Part shown: positions 21,116-29,203 of the stretch, piece by piece
Position numbering within the stretch: position 1 is the stretch's first letter
How the letters are laid out: every line of letters starts with the position of its first letter
Assembly: GCA_963825645.1 (NCBI GenBank)
Contig: CAWGTT010000003.1
Location: 310,001 to 374,000, forward strand
Length of the DNA: 64,000 nt
Reading direction: 5' to 3'
Origin: JADJPO01 sp963825645
GTDB lineage: Bacteria; Actinomycetota; Actinomycetes; Actinomycetales; Kineosporiaceae
The notes under the pieces: generated by a model
Told to the model about the DNA's origin: nothing
What the model saw: only the letters and a program-made list of their open reading frames with translations
The model's database searches: none
Made by a program: the position numbers and the translations under genes

Positions 21116-21625
21116 TCAGTCGTCGCGGTCGGTTGGGCTGTGCAGGGCGACCAAGGTCGCCAACCGCCTCGCCTCGCCCTCGGCCCTGCCGCCGTCCGCG
21201 CGCTGCACGGCCATCACGGCCAGGCTCTCGCCGTCGGCCAGGTCGAGCACCACCCAGGGGCTGCCACCGCCGAAGTGCACAGCCACGACCTCCGCCCAGT
21301 CCAGCCGACTGGTCCGCAGCAGGTTGCGCACCTCGAGACGCTCGGCGTCCGGCCTGGCGCTGACCCGCCCGAAGCGCCACAGCACGAGGGCTATCAGCAC
21401 CCCCAGCACGACCATCTGGGCCCGGTCGTACCAGGCGAAGGCGATCGATCCGGACCCCGGCAGGATCAGGGCGATGGCGCTCAGAAGGGCGAGCTGTACC
21501 GCGGCGACCCCATAGGCGACCCGACGGGCACGCAGGGGGACGAACTCCCGGTATAGGTCGGCGGTCCGCCGCGCCGCGCCGTCGTCGGCCTCGTCGCCCC
21601 CAGCTCCCACGGCAGAACCGCTCAC
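21116..21625 (-). CDS. PH-domain-containing membrane protein
   Basis: Protein of 169 aa with two adjacent membrane helices (about residues 33-54 and 62-82) followed by a bacterial PH-like domain. That domain contains LEVRNLLRTSRLDWAEVVAVHF and PWVVLDLADGESLAVMAVQ. Such short PH proteins sit behind hisG in many actinobacterial genomes; function is unknown. The GTG at 21625 overlaps the hisG stop by 4 bp, which fixes the start. It is the last gene of the riboflavin/histidine operon that begins at the FMN riboswitch. It is convergent with the DsbA-like gene. Confidence 0.82.
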   Translation of the reverse strand: MSGSAVGAGGDEADDGAARRTADLYREFVPLRARRVAYGVAAVQLALLSAIALILPGSGSIAFAWYDRAQMVVLGVLIALVLWRFGRVSARPDAERLEVRNLLRTSRLDWAEVVAVHFGGGSPWVVLDLADGESLAVMAVQRADGGRAEGEARRLATLVALHSPTDRDD

Positions 21626-22485
21626 AACCGGCAGGCGTGGATGCTGGTGACCAGGATGGCCCGTGCGCCCAGGGCGTACAGGTCGTCCATCACGTGGTTG
21701 GTGCGGCTGCGCGGCACCATCGCCCGGACGGCGGCCCAGCCTTGGTCGTGCAGCGGCGAGACCGTCGGCGACTCCAGGCCGGGGGTGATCTCGCACGCCT
21801 TCTCGATCAGCTCCACCGGGACGTCGTAGTCCATCAGCACGTACTGCCGGGCCACCAGGACTCCGCTGAGCCGGCGGATCAGCACCTGCGCCTCGGCGGC
21901 CGCCACGCTCCGGTCCCCGTTCGCGGACTCCGGGGGGCGGATCAGCACCGCCTCGGACTGCAGGATCGGCTCGCCGAAGGTAACGAGCCCGGCGGCACGC
22001 AGCGTGCCGCCGGTCTCGACGACATCGGCGATGACGTCGGCGACGCCGAGCCGGACGGCGGTCTCCACCGCACCGTCCAGCCGGACGACGTCGGCCTGGA
22101 CGCCGCGCTCGCGCAGGTAGCCCTCGACCAGCCCGGCGTAGCTGGTCGCCACCCGTCGCCCGACCAGGTCGGCGGCGCCGGCGTAGTCGCCCGGGTGGGC
22201 CGCGAACCGGAACGTGGAGTCGCCGAAGCCGAGCGGCATCACCTCCTGCGCGGGGACCCTCGAGTCGAGCAGCAGGTCACGACCGGTGATCCCGAGGTCC
22301 AGCCGGCCGGCGCCCACGTAGACCGCGATGTCACGCGGGCGCAGGTAGAAGAACTCCACTCCCAGCTCGGCATCGGTCAGGACCAGCTCCCTGAGATCGC
22401 GGCGCTGTCGGTAGCCGGCCTCCTTGAGCATGTCTGCCGCGGCCAGCGACAGGGAGCCCTTGTTCGGGACGGCGACGCGGAGCAT
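21622..22485 (-). CDS. hisG: ATP phosphoribosyltransferase
   Basis: First enzyme of histidine synthesis; it joins ATP and PRPP. It is 287 aa, the long, self-contained form with a C-terminal ACT-like regulatory domain for histidine feedback, so no HisZ is expected. It opens with LRVAVPNKGSLS. DLGITGRDLLLDS and the PRPP-binding stretch DVIADVVETGGTLRAAGL are clear, and LMDYDVPVELIEKA and RSRTNHVMDDL lie in the C-terminal part. It sits 17 bp behind hisE and overlaps the PH-domain gene by 4 bp. Confidence 0.97.
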   Translation of the reverse strand: MLRVAVPNKGSLSLAAADMLKEAGYRQRRDLRELVLTDAELGVEFFYLRPRDIAVYVGAGRLDLGITGRDLLLDSRVPAQEVMPLGFGDSTFRFAAHPGDYAGAADLVGRRVATSYAGLVEGYLRERGVQADVVRLDGAVETAVRLGVADVIADVVETGGTLRAAGLVTFGEPILQSEAVLIRPPESANGDRSVAAAEAQVLIRRLSGVLVARQYVLMDYDVPVELIEKACEITPGLESPTVSPLHDQGWAAVRAMVPRSRTNHVMDDLYALGARAILVTSIHACRL

Positions 22486-22502
22486 GGGGTCCTTCCGGGA
22501 GG

Positions 22503-22766
22503 TCACAGGTGGCGGTAGACGTCGTCGAGGCTCAGGCCGCGGGACAGCATCAGCACCTGGACGTGATAGATCAGCTGAGAGATCTCCTCCGCAGCCCGCT
22601 CGGCCCCCTCGTGCTCGGCCGCCATCCAGGCCTCGGCGGCCTCCTCGACCACCTTCTTGCCGATGGCGTGCACACCCGCGTCGAGCTGGCGGACCGTCCC
22701 CGAACCATCCGGACGCACCACTGCCTTCTCGGACAGCTCGGCGAACAGCCCCTCGAACGTCTTCAC
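22503..22766 (-). CDS. hisE: Phosphoribosyl-ATP pyrophosphatase
   Basis: Hydrolyses phosphoribosyl-ATP to phosphoribosyl-AMP, step two of histidine synthesis. It is 87 aa and all helical. It has the MazG-like metal site: KKVVEEAAEAWMAA and then AAEEISQLIYHVQVLM, with the conserved Glu residues. GTG 22766 was preferred to the GTG at 22772 because it overlaps the ribH stop by 4 bp (GTGA) and gives the family start VKTFEGLFAEL. It lies between ribH and hisG, so it should be co-transcribed with both pathways. Confidence 0.95.
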   Translation of the reverse strand: MKTFEGLFAELSEKAVVRPDGSGTVRQLDAGVHAIGKKVVEEAAEAWMAAEHEGAERAAEEISQLIYHVQVLMLSRGLSLDDVYRHL

Positions 22767-23239
22767 GGGCACAGCCTACGCAGCGTCGCGGCCGTGGCGA
22801 CCGCCGCCATCGCCGCCTCGTAGCCCTTGTCCTCGCGCGAGCCGGGCAGTCCCGCGCGGTCCCGCGCCTGCTCGTCGGTGTCACAGGTCAGCACGCCGAA
22901 GCCGACCGGGACGCCGGTCCGCACCGACACCTCGGTGAGTCCGTCGGTGGCCGCCCGGCAGACATAGTCGAAGTGTGGGGTGCCGCCCCGGACGACGACG
23001 CCGAGAGCGACGACGGCGTCCACGCCGCGGTCACGGACCAGCCGGGCCGCGGCGACCGGCAGCTCGAAGCTGCCCGGAACACCTACGGTGACGACGTCGG
23101 CGACTGCGGCCTCGGTCAGCGCCCGGCGGGCGCCTGCGACCAGCCCGGCCATCACCTCGCCGTGCCAGGCCGCGTGCACGAGGGCGATACGTAGCCCCGC
23201 GCCGTCGGCCGCTACCTCCGGGGTTCCATGCCCGCTCAT
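22763..23239 (-). CDS. ribH: 6,7-dimethyl-8-ribityllumazine synthase
   Basis: Condenses the pyrimidine intermediate with dihydroxybutanone phosphate to give lumazine, the penultimate step of riboflavin synthesis. It is 158 aa. VGVPGSFELPVAAARL, VALGVVVRGGTPHFDYVC and PVGFGVLTCDTDEQA are family signatures. The catalytic His is the one in GGTPHFDYV, and the phosphate site lies near TCDTDEQARDR. It assembles into pentamers or icosahedral shells in known members. Its ATG overlaps the ribBA stop by 4 bp and its stop overlaps hisE. Confidence 0.96.
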   Translation of the reverse strand: MSGHGTPEVAADGAGLRIALVHAAWHGEVMAGLVAGARRALTEAAVADVVTVGVPGSFELPVAAARLVRDRGVDAVVALGVVVRGGTPHFDYVCRAATDGLTEVSVRTGVPVGFGVLTCDTDEQARDRAGLPGSREDKGYEAAMAAVATAATLRRLCP

Positions 23240-24507
23240 CGACTCTCCTTCCCGTCCGGGGTGTCGAGCTGGTGGCCCAGCAGGTCGCGCTTGGCGCGCA
23301 GGTAGGCGCCGTTGTGCTCCGAGGCGCCGACCACGAGAGCGACCCGCTCGACCACCTCGATCCCGCGCTCGGTCAAGGCCGATACCTTGACCGGGTTGTT
23401 GGTGAGCAGGCGGATGCGGGTCAGTCCCAGGTCGAGCAGGATGGCCGACGCCGCACCGTACTCACGGGCGTCGACGGGCAGACCCTGGCTCACGTTCGCC
23501 GCGACGGTGTCGAGACCGCCGTCCTGAAGCTGGTAGGCGGCCAGCTTGGCGAGCAGCCCGATCCCCCGGCCCTCGTGCCCGCCCAGGTAGACCACCGCGC
23601 CGCCCTCCTCACCCACCCGGCGCAGGGACGTCTCCAGCTGTGGTCCGCAGTCGCAACGCAGCGAACCCAACGCATCACCCGTCAGGCATTCCGAGTGCAC
23701 CCGGACCAGCGGTGGCCACGTCCCGGACGGCGGCGCGGGCGCCACGAGCGCAACGTGCTCGGCCGCGGTGTGCCGGTCCCGATAGCCATAGGCCTCGAAG
23801 GTGCCGAACCGGGTCGGCAGCCGGGTCGCCGCCACCTTCTCCACCCGGTGCTCGGCGCGTTCCTCGCCGCGCCGGCGGCGGTAGGCGATGAGGTCCTCGA
23901 TGGCGATCAGGGTCAGTCCGTGGGCATCGGCCAGGGCGCGCAGGGCCGGCAACCGCATCAGGGTGCCGTCGTCCTCGACCACCTCGGTGATCAGGCCGAC
24001 GGGTGCCAGGCCGGCCAGCCGGCACAGGTCCACCGCGGCCTCGGTGTGACCGGCCCGTTCCAGGACCCCGCCGGGGCGGGCCCTCAGCGGGAACACGTGC
24101 CCGGGCCGGATCAGGTCCTGCGGGCCCGAGTCCGGGTCGGCGAGCAGCCGCACGGTACGCGCCCGGTCGGCGGCGCTGATCCCGGTGCCGACCCCGGAGG
24201 CGGCGTCCACCGAGACGGTGTAGGCGGTGCGCCGGGGGTCCTGGTTGTCGGTGACCATCGGCGGCAGGTGCAGCCGGTCGGCCCACGCCTGCGGCATCGG
24301 CGCGCAGAGCAGGCCGGAGCCGTGCCGCACCGCCCAGGCCACCCACTGCGCCGTGGCGTGCTCAGCGGCCAGGATGACGTCGCCCTCGTTCTCCCGGTCC
24401 TCGTCGTCGACGACCAGCACCGGCAGACCGCGGCGCAGCGCCTCGACGGCGTCCGCGACCCGGTCGAGCCGGATCGTCTCGCCGACGCCCTGGATCAGTT
24501 CGCTCAT
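23236..24507 (-). CDS. ribBA: Bifunctional DHBP synthase / GTP cyclohydrolase II
   Basis: Supplies both precursors of riboflavin. The N-terminal RibB domain (about residues 1-210) makes dihydroxybutanone phosphate from ribulose 5-phosphate and shows VDDEDRENEGD, RPGHVFPL and GHTEAAVDL. The C-terminal RibA domain (about 215-423) opens GTP. It has the zinc cysteines in HSECLTGDALGSLRCDCG, the GTP loop YLGGHEGRGIGL, and LLTNNPVKV. Both active sites look intact, so it should be fully bifunctional. The ATG at 24507 lies 4 bp behind ribM. Confidence 0.97.
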   Translation of the reverse strand: MSELIQGVGETIRLDRVADAVEALRRGLPVLVVDDEDRENEGDVILAAEHATAQWVAWAVRHGSGLLCAPMPQAWADRLHLPPMVTDNQDPRRTAYTVSVDAASGVGTGISAADRARTVRLLADPDSGPQDLIRPGHVFPLRARPGGVLERAGHTEAAVDLCRLAGLAPVGLITEVVEDDGTLMRLPALRALADAHGLTLIAIEDLIAYRRRRGEERAEHRVEKVAATRLPTRFGTFEAYGYRDRHTAAEHVALVAPAPPSGTWPPLVRVHSECLTGDALGSLRCDCGPQLETSLRRVGEEGGAVVYLGGHEGRGIGLLAKLAAYQLQDGGLDTVAANVSQGLPVDAREYGAASAILLDLGLTRIRLLTNNPVKVSALTERGIEVVERVALVVGASEHNGAYLRAKRDLLGHQLDTPDGKESR

Positions 24508-24511
24508 CGGG

Positions 24512-25246
24512 TCACCTCACTGATCGGGCGACGGGCCCGGCCACGGGGGCGCGCTCACCCGTCACGCGCCGCCAGACGACGAAGCCCCAGATCACGAAGG
24601 CGCCGTAGACCAGGTACAGCAGCGCCGAGGGGTACAGGTGCGCGCGCAGCAGCAGCGGAACCCCGACGACGTCGACACCGATCCAGATCAGCCAGAACTC
24701 CACCCAGCCCCGGGCCATCGCGTAGGTCGCCAGCACCGATCCGGTGAAGATCCAGGCGTCGGCCCAGACCGGCTCGAAGGAGCCGAGGGCGCGGAACAGC
24801 GGAGTGAGCAGGCCGACCAGCACGACCGCGACGACGGCCAGCCCGATCCGCTCGGGCCAGGTCGCCCAGCGAGGCTGGATCGCCGCACCGTCGCTCGGGT
24901 CGGCGCCCGAACCGTCGGCACCGCTCTGGGCGTCGCGCTGGGCGCGGGAGGCCCGCCACCGCGTCCAGCCGTACACCGAGACGGCCACGAACATCACCTG
25001 CCGACCGGCCTGACCCAGCAGGTTCTCCCCCTGAGGGGTGTTGAACGCCGCGCCCAGGAACACGGTGAACAGCAGCACGTTGCCGACGATCCCGACCGGC
25101 CAGGCCCAGATCCGCCGGCGCATCCCGCCGATCGCGCTGGCCAGGCCGAAGGCGTTGCCGATGATCTCCCGCCACAGGATGTGGTACTCGCCCACGGTGA
25201 GCTGGGCGTCGGCGAGCCGGCCGAGCAGGTCAGTGGTCACGCTCAC
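24512..25246 (-). CDS. ribM: PnuC-family vitamin transporter, probable riboflavin transporter RibM
   Basis: Protein of 244 aa with about seven membrane helices and the PnuC family features NAFGLASAIGGMRRRIWAWPVGIVGN and WVEFWLIWIGVDVVGVPL. PnuC proteins carry nicotinamide riboside. The actinobacterial branch found inside riboflavin operons (RibM, formerly PnuX) carries riboflavin. Its place between ribE and ribBA, under the FMN riboswitch, favours riboflavin as substrate here. The GTG overlaps the ribE stop by 4 bp. Sequence alone does not exclude another vitamin. Confidence 0.85.
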   Translation of the reverse strand: MSVTTDLLGRLADAQLTVGEYHILWREIIGNAFGLASAIGGMRRRIWAWPVGIVGNVLLFTVFLGAAFNTPQGENLLGQAGRQVMFVAVSVYGWTRWRASRAQRDAQSGADGSGADPSDGAAIQPRWATWPERIGLAVVAVVLVGLLTPLFRALGSFEPVWADAWIFTGSVLATYAMARGWVEFWLIWIGVDVVGVPLLLRAHLYPSALLYLVYGAFVIWGFVVWRRVTGERAPVAGPVARSVR

Positions 25247-25920
25247 AATCGGCTCCGCTGCGAGGATGTGCCCGCCGAGGCCGCCGGCAACAGGCGTTCG
25301 ACGTACTTGGCCAGGACGTCGACCTCGAGGTTGACCGTGTCCCCCACGGCGCGCAGGCCCAGCGTGGTGTCGGCCAGAGTCTGCGGGATCAGGCTGACCG
25401 TGAAGCTCGGGCCGGCGTCAGGCTCGAGGCCGTCGTCCACCTCCACCACGGTCAGCGAGACTCCGTCCACGGCGACCGACCCCTTCTCCACGAGGTAGCG
25501 CGCCAGATGGGCCGGGCAGCCGATCCGCACCAGCTCCCAGTGCTGCGAGGCGGCGCGTTCACGAACGACGCCCACGCCGTCCACGTGGCCCTGGACGATG
25601 TGCCCGCCGAGGCGACCCGATGCTGCGACCGGACGCTCCAGGTTCACCCGCGACCCGGGAGCCAGATCGGCCAGACCGGTGCGGGCCAGCGTCTCGGCCA
25701 TCACGTCGGCGACGAAGGTGCCGGCCGCGCCGTTGGCACCCGTCGGCGAGGAGGAGCCCGCCGCCCCGGTGACGGTCAGACAGACTCCGTTGACGGCGAT
25801 CGACGACCCCACGCGGGCGTCCTGCATGACCAGTGGCCCCTTGACGGTGAGCCGGGCGGAGTCGTGGCCGTGCTCCACGCAGACCACCTCGCCCAGCTCC
25901 TCGACGATTCCGGTGAACAT
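25243..25920 (-). CDS. ribE: Riboflavin synthase alpha subunit
   Basis: Dismutates two lumazine molecules to riboflavin and the pyrimidine precursor. It is 225 aa with two similar lumazine-binding halves. The first begins MFTGIVEELGEV and holds IAVNGVCLTV. The second holds GGHIVQGHVDGVG and SVAVDGVSLTVVEV. An insertion of Gly/Ser/Ala residues at about 54-66 in the first half makes it slightly longer than usual. The ATG at 25920 directly abuts the ribD stop (TAGATG), and its own stop overlaps ribM, so translation is coupled on both sides. Confidence 0.95.
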   Translation of the reverse strand: MFTGIVEELGEVVCVEHGHDSARLTVKGPLVMQDARVGSSIAVNGVCLTVTGAAGSSSPTGANGAAGTFVADVMAETLARTGLADLAPGSRVNLERPVAASGRLGGHIVQGHVDGVGVVRERAASQHWELVRIGCPAHLARYLVEKGSVAVDGVSLTVVEVDDGLEPDAGPSFTVSLIPQTLADTTLGLRAVGDTVNLEVDVLAKYVERLLPAASAGTSSQRSRL

Positions 25921-26994
25921 CTATCCGCTCCCGCTCTCCGAATGGACCGATGGGTCGACCAGCGAGTCGACAAGTGCGGTGATCAGGACGTCCGGGGGCA
26001 GCTGCTCCATCCCCAGCGGGACCAGCCGCACGGCGTCGTCGATGGTGGTGATGCCGAGGTCGCCGACCGCGCAGGGGCCTGCGCCGAGCAGCGTCGGTGC
26101 CAGGTAGGCGAGCACCTCGTCGACCAGCCCGGCCCGCCAGAACGCTCCGGCCAGCACGGGGCCGCCTTCCAGCCACACGGTGCGTACCTCGCGCTCGTGC
26201 AGGGCGGCCAGGACGGCGCGAGGGTCCCGGGTGCGCAGGTGCACCGTGTCGGCGGCACCGTCGATCGGGGCCAGCACCCGTGCCGCCGCGGGCAGGTCGC
26301 GCAGTCCGACCACCACCCGGAGCGGTTGCCCGGCAACGGGTTCGGCGTCCCGTGCAGGGTGGGTGCGGGCGGTCAGCGCTGGATCGTCGGCGAGCACCGT
26401 TCCGGTGCCCACCACGATCGCGTCGACGTCGGCGCGGCGGCGGTGTACATCGGCCCGGGCCGCCGCGCCCGTGATCCATCGGCTGGTGCCGTCGGCGGCG
26501 GCGCTTCGCCCGTCAAGGGTGGCCGCGAACTTCCAGACCACATGCGGCCGGCCACGGCGGACGGCGCCGAGCCAGCGTCGGTTCAGCGCTGTGCACTCCT
26601 GCTCGAGCACCCCGCTGACCACCTCGACCCCGGTCCGGCGCAGCAGGTCGGCCCCACCGGCCGCGACCGGGTTCGGGTCCCGGGCGCCGATCACGACCCG
26701 GGCCAGGCGCGCCTCGCGCAGCGCGGTGGTGCAGGGCGGGGTGCGCCCGCTGTGGGCACAGGGCTCCAGGGTGACCACCGCCGTCCCGCCGGCCGCGGCT
26801 CCGGCAGCGGCCGTGAGCGCGTCGATCTCGGCGTGCGGGGTGCCGGCCCCCCGGTGCCAGCCTTCGCCGACCACGACCCCGGCAGCGTCCAGGACGACGC
26901 AACCCACCCGCGGGTTGGGTCCGCGCACCGGGCCGCGCGCGGCGACGTCCAGGGCCCGGCGCATCGCGGCGGCGTACCGGGGGTCGGTGCCCAC
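25921..26994 (-). CDS. ribD: Bifunctional pyrimidine deaminase/reductase
   Basis: Two steps of riboflavin synthesis in one 357-aa chain. The N-terminal cytidine deaminase-like domain (about 1-145) has the zinc motif PHAEIDAL and EPCAHSGRTPPC. The C-terminal NADPH-dependent reductase domain has KFAATLDGRSA, SRWITG, DAIVVGTGTVLADDP and VWLEGGPVLAGAFW. GTG 26994 was chosen for the GGAGAGG ribosome site and the conserved start; upstream in-frame codons run into the riboswitch leader. It is the first gene after the FMN riboswitch, about 135 nt downstream of the aptamer. Confidence 0.96.
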   Translation of the reverse strand: MGTDPRYAAAMRRALDVAARGPVRGPNPRVGCVVLDAAGVVVGEGWHRGAGTPHAEIDALTAAAGAAAGGTAVVTLEPCAHSGRTPPCTTALREARLARVVIGARDPNPVAAGGADLLRRTGVEVVSGVLEQECTALNRRWLGAVRRGRPHVVWKFAATLDGRSAAADGTSRWITGAAARADVHRRRADVDAIVVGTGTVLADDPALTARTHPARDAEPVAGQPLRVVVGLRDLPAAARVLAPIDGAADTVHLRTRDPRAVLAALHEREVRTVWLEGGPVLAGAFWRAGLVDEVLAYLAPTLLGAGPCAVGDLGITTIDDAVRLVPLGMEQLPPDVLITALVDSLVDPSVHSESGSG

Positions 26995-27131
26995 GAGTCC
27001 CTCTCCTGCCTTCTCCGGCGCTCGGCGCCGCGGGCGAAGGGGCACGGGGGGTGACGGGCGGCGTAGACCCGAACGCCCGCCCGGCCGTGAGACCCACGGA
27101 CCGCGTCGGCCGACGGGACCCGGCCGCCTGC

Positions 27132-27252
27132 GTGCGCCTCCCATCCGGACTCTCACCGTCGGTCCTGGAGTTCCACCAGGTCAACCGGCCGCTGGCTGCG
27201 GTCGGGTCGCGGACTGTCACCGCCGGTTCGGACTTTCACCGACCCCGGAGCA
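27132..27252 (-). promoter_or_regulatory. FMN riboswitch (RFN element)
   Basis: The minus strand carries the ordered conserved blocks of the RFN aptamer: GGGGTCGGTGAAAGTCCG, then ACCGGCGGTGACAGTCCGCG, then CCTGGTGGAACTCCAGG, then ACCGACGGTGAGAGTCCGGA, and GATGGGAGG. In this family FMN binding closes the aptamer and blocks expression of riboflavin genes. The 130-nt linker to ribD is GC-rich and contains several possible hairpins near the ribosome site, but no U tract. This suggests control of translation or Rho access rather than intrinsic termination. Confidence 0.95.
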
Positions 27253-27370
27253 CGCGAGCGTTACGCTCGGATATCTCGTCTGTCCTGCTGTGTATCTGGT
27301 TGAGTTCCGATCGCGGAACCTATGCCGCTCTCAGTATGCACCTACTGCTGCACGCCCACCTGTCGCCCAC
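27253..27370 (-). promoter_or_regulatory. Promoter region of the riboflavin operon with two small inverted repeats
   Basis: Gap between the rpe stop and the riboswitch. CGAGCG-TTA-CGCTCG (27256-27270) lies just 5' of the aptamer, and TTCCG-ATCG-CGGAA (27306-27319) lies further upstream. A TAGGTT hexamer (minus strand, 27322-27317) could be a -10, but no -35 supports it. The operon promoter must lie in or upstream of this gap. Confidence 0.35.
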
Positions 27371-28033
27371 CTACCCGCAGGCGGCGCCGGCCAGCCTCCT
27401 GAGCGTCTCGATGTTCCGGGCGGCGTCATCGGCCCCGTAGACGGCCGACCCGGCCACGAAGACATCCGCCCCCGCACGGGCACAGGCCTGGATCGTCTGC
27501 GGACCGACCCCGCCGTCCACCTCGAGCCACACGTCCAGGCCGCTGGCCCGGATCGCCTCTCGGGCTCGGGTCACCTTGGGCAGGCAGACATCCAGGAACT
27601 CCTGTCCGGCGAAGCCGGGCTCCACGGTCATCACCAGCAGCATGTCGAACTCGGGCAACAGGTCGAGGTAGGGATCGATCGGGGTGGCCGGCCGGACGGC
27701 GAGCCCGGCCCGGGCGCCGATCTCCCGCAGCCGGCGGGCCAACCGGATCGGTGCGGCGGCGGCCTCCGCGTGGAAGGTGACGCTGCCGGCACCCGCCTCG
27801 GCGTATCCGGGCGCCCAACGGTCCGGATCGGCGATCATCAGGTGGCAGTCCAACGGCACCGGGCTGACCTTGACCATCGCCTCGACCACCGGCAATCCCA
27901 GGGTCAGGTTCGGTACGAAGTGGTTGTCCATCACGTCGACGTGCGCCCAGTCGGCGCCGGCGATCCGGTTCAGCTCCTCGCCGATCCGGGTGAAGTCGGC
28001 CGACAGCAGGGACGGCGCGATCTGTAGTCCCAT
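27371..28033 (-). CDS. rpe: Ribulose-phosphate 3-epimerase
   Basis: Interconverts ribulose 5-phosphate and xylulose 5-phosphate in the pentose phosphate pathway. It is a 220-aa TIM barrel with IAPSLLSADF, the metal ligands in HVDVMDNHFVPN and DCHLMIADP, the loop MTVEPGFAGQEF, and the catalytic Asp in WLEVDGGVGPQT. A GGGAG site precedes ATG 28033. Ribulose 5-phosphate is also the substrate of RibBA, encoded downstream. The gene closes the def-fmt-rsmB transcript and lies just before the riboswitch. Confidence 0.97.
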   Translation of the reverse strand: MGLQIAPSLLSADFTRIGEELNRIAGADWAHVDVMDNHFVPNLTLGLPVVEAMVKVSPVPLDCHLMIADPDRWAPGYAEAGAGSVTFHAEAAAAPIRLARRLREIGARAGLAVRPATPIDPYLDLLPEFDMLLVMTVEPGFAGQEFLDVCLPKVTRAREAIRASGLDVWLEVDGGVGPQTIQACARAGADVFVAGSAVYGADDAARNIETLRRLAGAACG

Positions 28034-28048
28034 CAGCGCTCCCGCCGA

Positions 28049-29191
28049 TCAGCGACGCCGGCCATGGCCGTCGTCCCCGCTGGCCCACCGCTCCCAGGCG
28101 GTCAGCCAGACCGACTCGGTCGCCGAGAACTCACGCTGTCGCTCCCGGGCCAGCTCGGCATCGGCCGGCAGTGCCGTAATGCTCAGCGTCCAGACCCGAC
28201 CCCACCACTCCTGGGCCCGACGGCTGGCCACGTCGGAGTCGAACACGGTGTAGCGCGCCATCTCCTCCAGCGCACGCAGCACCCGGGTCCGGTCGTTGAA
28301 CCAGGACGCCCGCTCGGCCAGGTGCAGGGCCTGGTTGACCATCGAGGCCACCGCTGCATGGGCGTCCGCCTCGCTCTGCTTGGCGTAGTGCTCCTGGGTG
28401 CGTACGGCGTTCTCCCACAGCCGGCTCTGCTCCGCGGTGCCGCTGCCGGGCCCGATCACACCGTCGTCCTCCCACGGCCGACCCGGCTGCTCGACCCGGG
28501 CGGCAAGCCAGCTCCGAAGCAGGGATATGTGGGAGTCCATCCCCTGGGCGGGGTCGTCCAGCGTGGCGCTGTCCGGGCTCATGAAGGCGGCCGCGGCCAC
28601 CGCCTTGAGCTGGTGCTCCTCCCAGGCGTTGACGTAGGGGCGCAGGTCGGCGACCTCGCTGAGCTGCAGCGTTCCCGGGTCGACGCCACGGGCGACCACG
28701 GTGACCACCCGGCCTGGGCTGACCGTGATGTGCGCCGCCCAGAGCCGGCCCTGGCGGCGCAGGTGTGCCGGCACCGGCAGTCCCTCGACGACCATCAGGC
28801 CGTCGGCCTCCATCGGGATGTTCAGACGCAGACCGCCGGCCGGTGTGAGCTCAGGGGCGGTCGGCGGGTCCTGGGTAACCTCCTCGCCGAGCCGCACCGC
28901 CTCGGCGGCGATCAGCCCGGCCAGGTCGTCGAGCGGGCGGTCCGGCAGGCCGCAGATGGTCAGCACGAACCGGCCCGCCGAGCCGAGCGCGTCACCGTAG
29001 CCGAGCGAGAGCCGGTCGACGCGGCCACCGGCCTCGACGACATCGACCAGCCGCGAGGGGGTCAACGCCGGGTGCGCCACGCCCATCACCGGGAACATCA
29101 CCGGCCGGCGCAGCAGTCGCCGAACGTGGTCGACGAAAGCGGCCCGGGCAAGGGCGTCCTGGGCCCCGCCTGGCCCTTCGGCGAAGGTCAT
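28049..29191 (-). CDS. Unrecognised 380-aa soluble protein
   Basis: I do not recognise this protein. It has no signal peptide, membrane helix or nucleotide-binding loop. The N-terminal half (residues 1-170) is alpha/beta and contains VMFPVMGVAHPALTPS and GLRLNIPMEADGLMVVEGLPVP. The C-terminal half is strongly helical and rich in Trp and acidic residues (residues 200-370), for example ARRAQEWWGRVW. Codon use matches the neighbours. It lies between rsmB and rpe, where many actinobacteria have no extra gene. ATG 29191 is 6 nt behind a TAGGGT -10 that overlaps the rsmB stop, so it may also have its own leaderless transcript. Confidence 0.7.
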   Translation of the reverse strand: MTFAEGPGGAQDALARAAFVDHVRRLLRRPVMFPVMGVAHPALTPSRLVDVVEAGGRVDRLSLGYGDALGSAGRFVLTICGLPDRPLDDLAGLIAAEAVRLGEEVTQDPPTAPELTPAGGLRLNIPMEADGLMVVEGLPVPAHLRRQGRLWAAHITVSPGRVVTVVARGVDPGTLQLSEVADLRPYVNAWEEHQLKAVAAAAFMSPDSATLDDPAQGMDSHISLLRSWLAARVEQPGRPWEDDGVIGPGSGTAEQSRLWENAVRTQEHYAKQSEADAHAAVASMVNQALHLAERASWFNDRTRVLRALEEMARYTVFDSDVASRRAQEWWGRVWTLSITALPADAELARERQREFSATESVWLTAWERWASGDDGHGRRR

Positions 29192-29197
29192 GTGCTG

Positions 29198-29203
29198 ACC
29201 CTA
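29198..29203 (-). promoter_or_regulatory. -10 element TAGGGT overlapping the rsmB stop codon
   Basis: On the minus strand TAGGGT is followed by CAGCAC and then ATG 29191, the leaderless spacing. Its first three bases are the TAG stop codon of rsmB. Confidence 0.45.

Noticed and set aside
27256..27270. Intrinsic terminator in front of the riboswitch
   Set aside because: The CGAGCG/CGCTCG hairpin is short and has no U tract. It lies on the upstream side of the aptamer, so it cannot be the expression platform.
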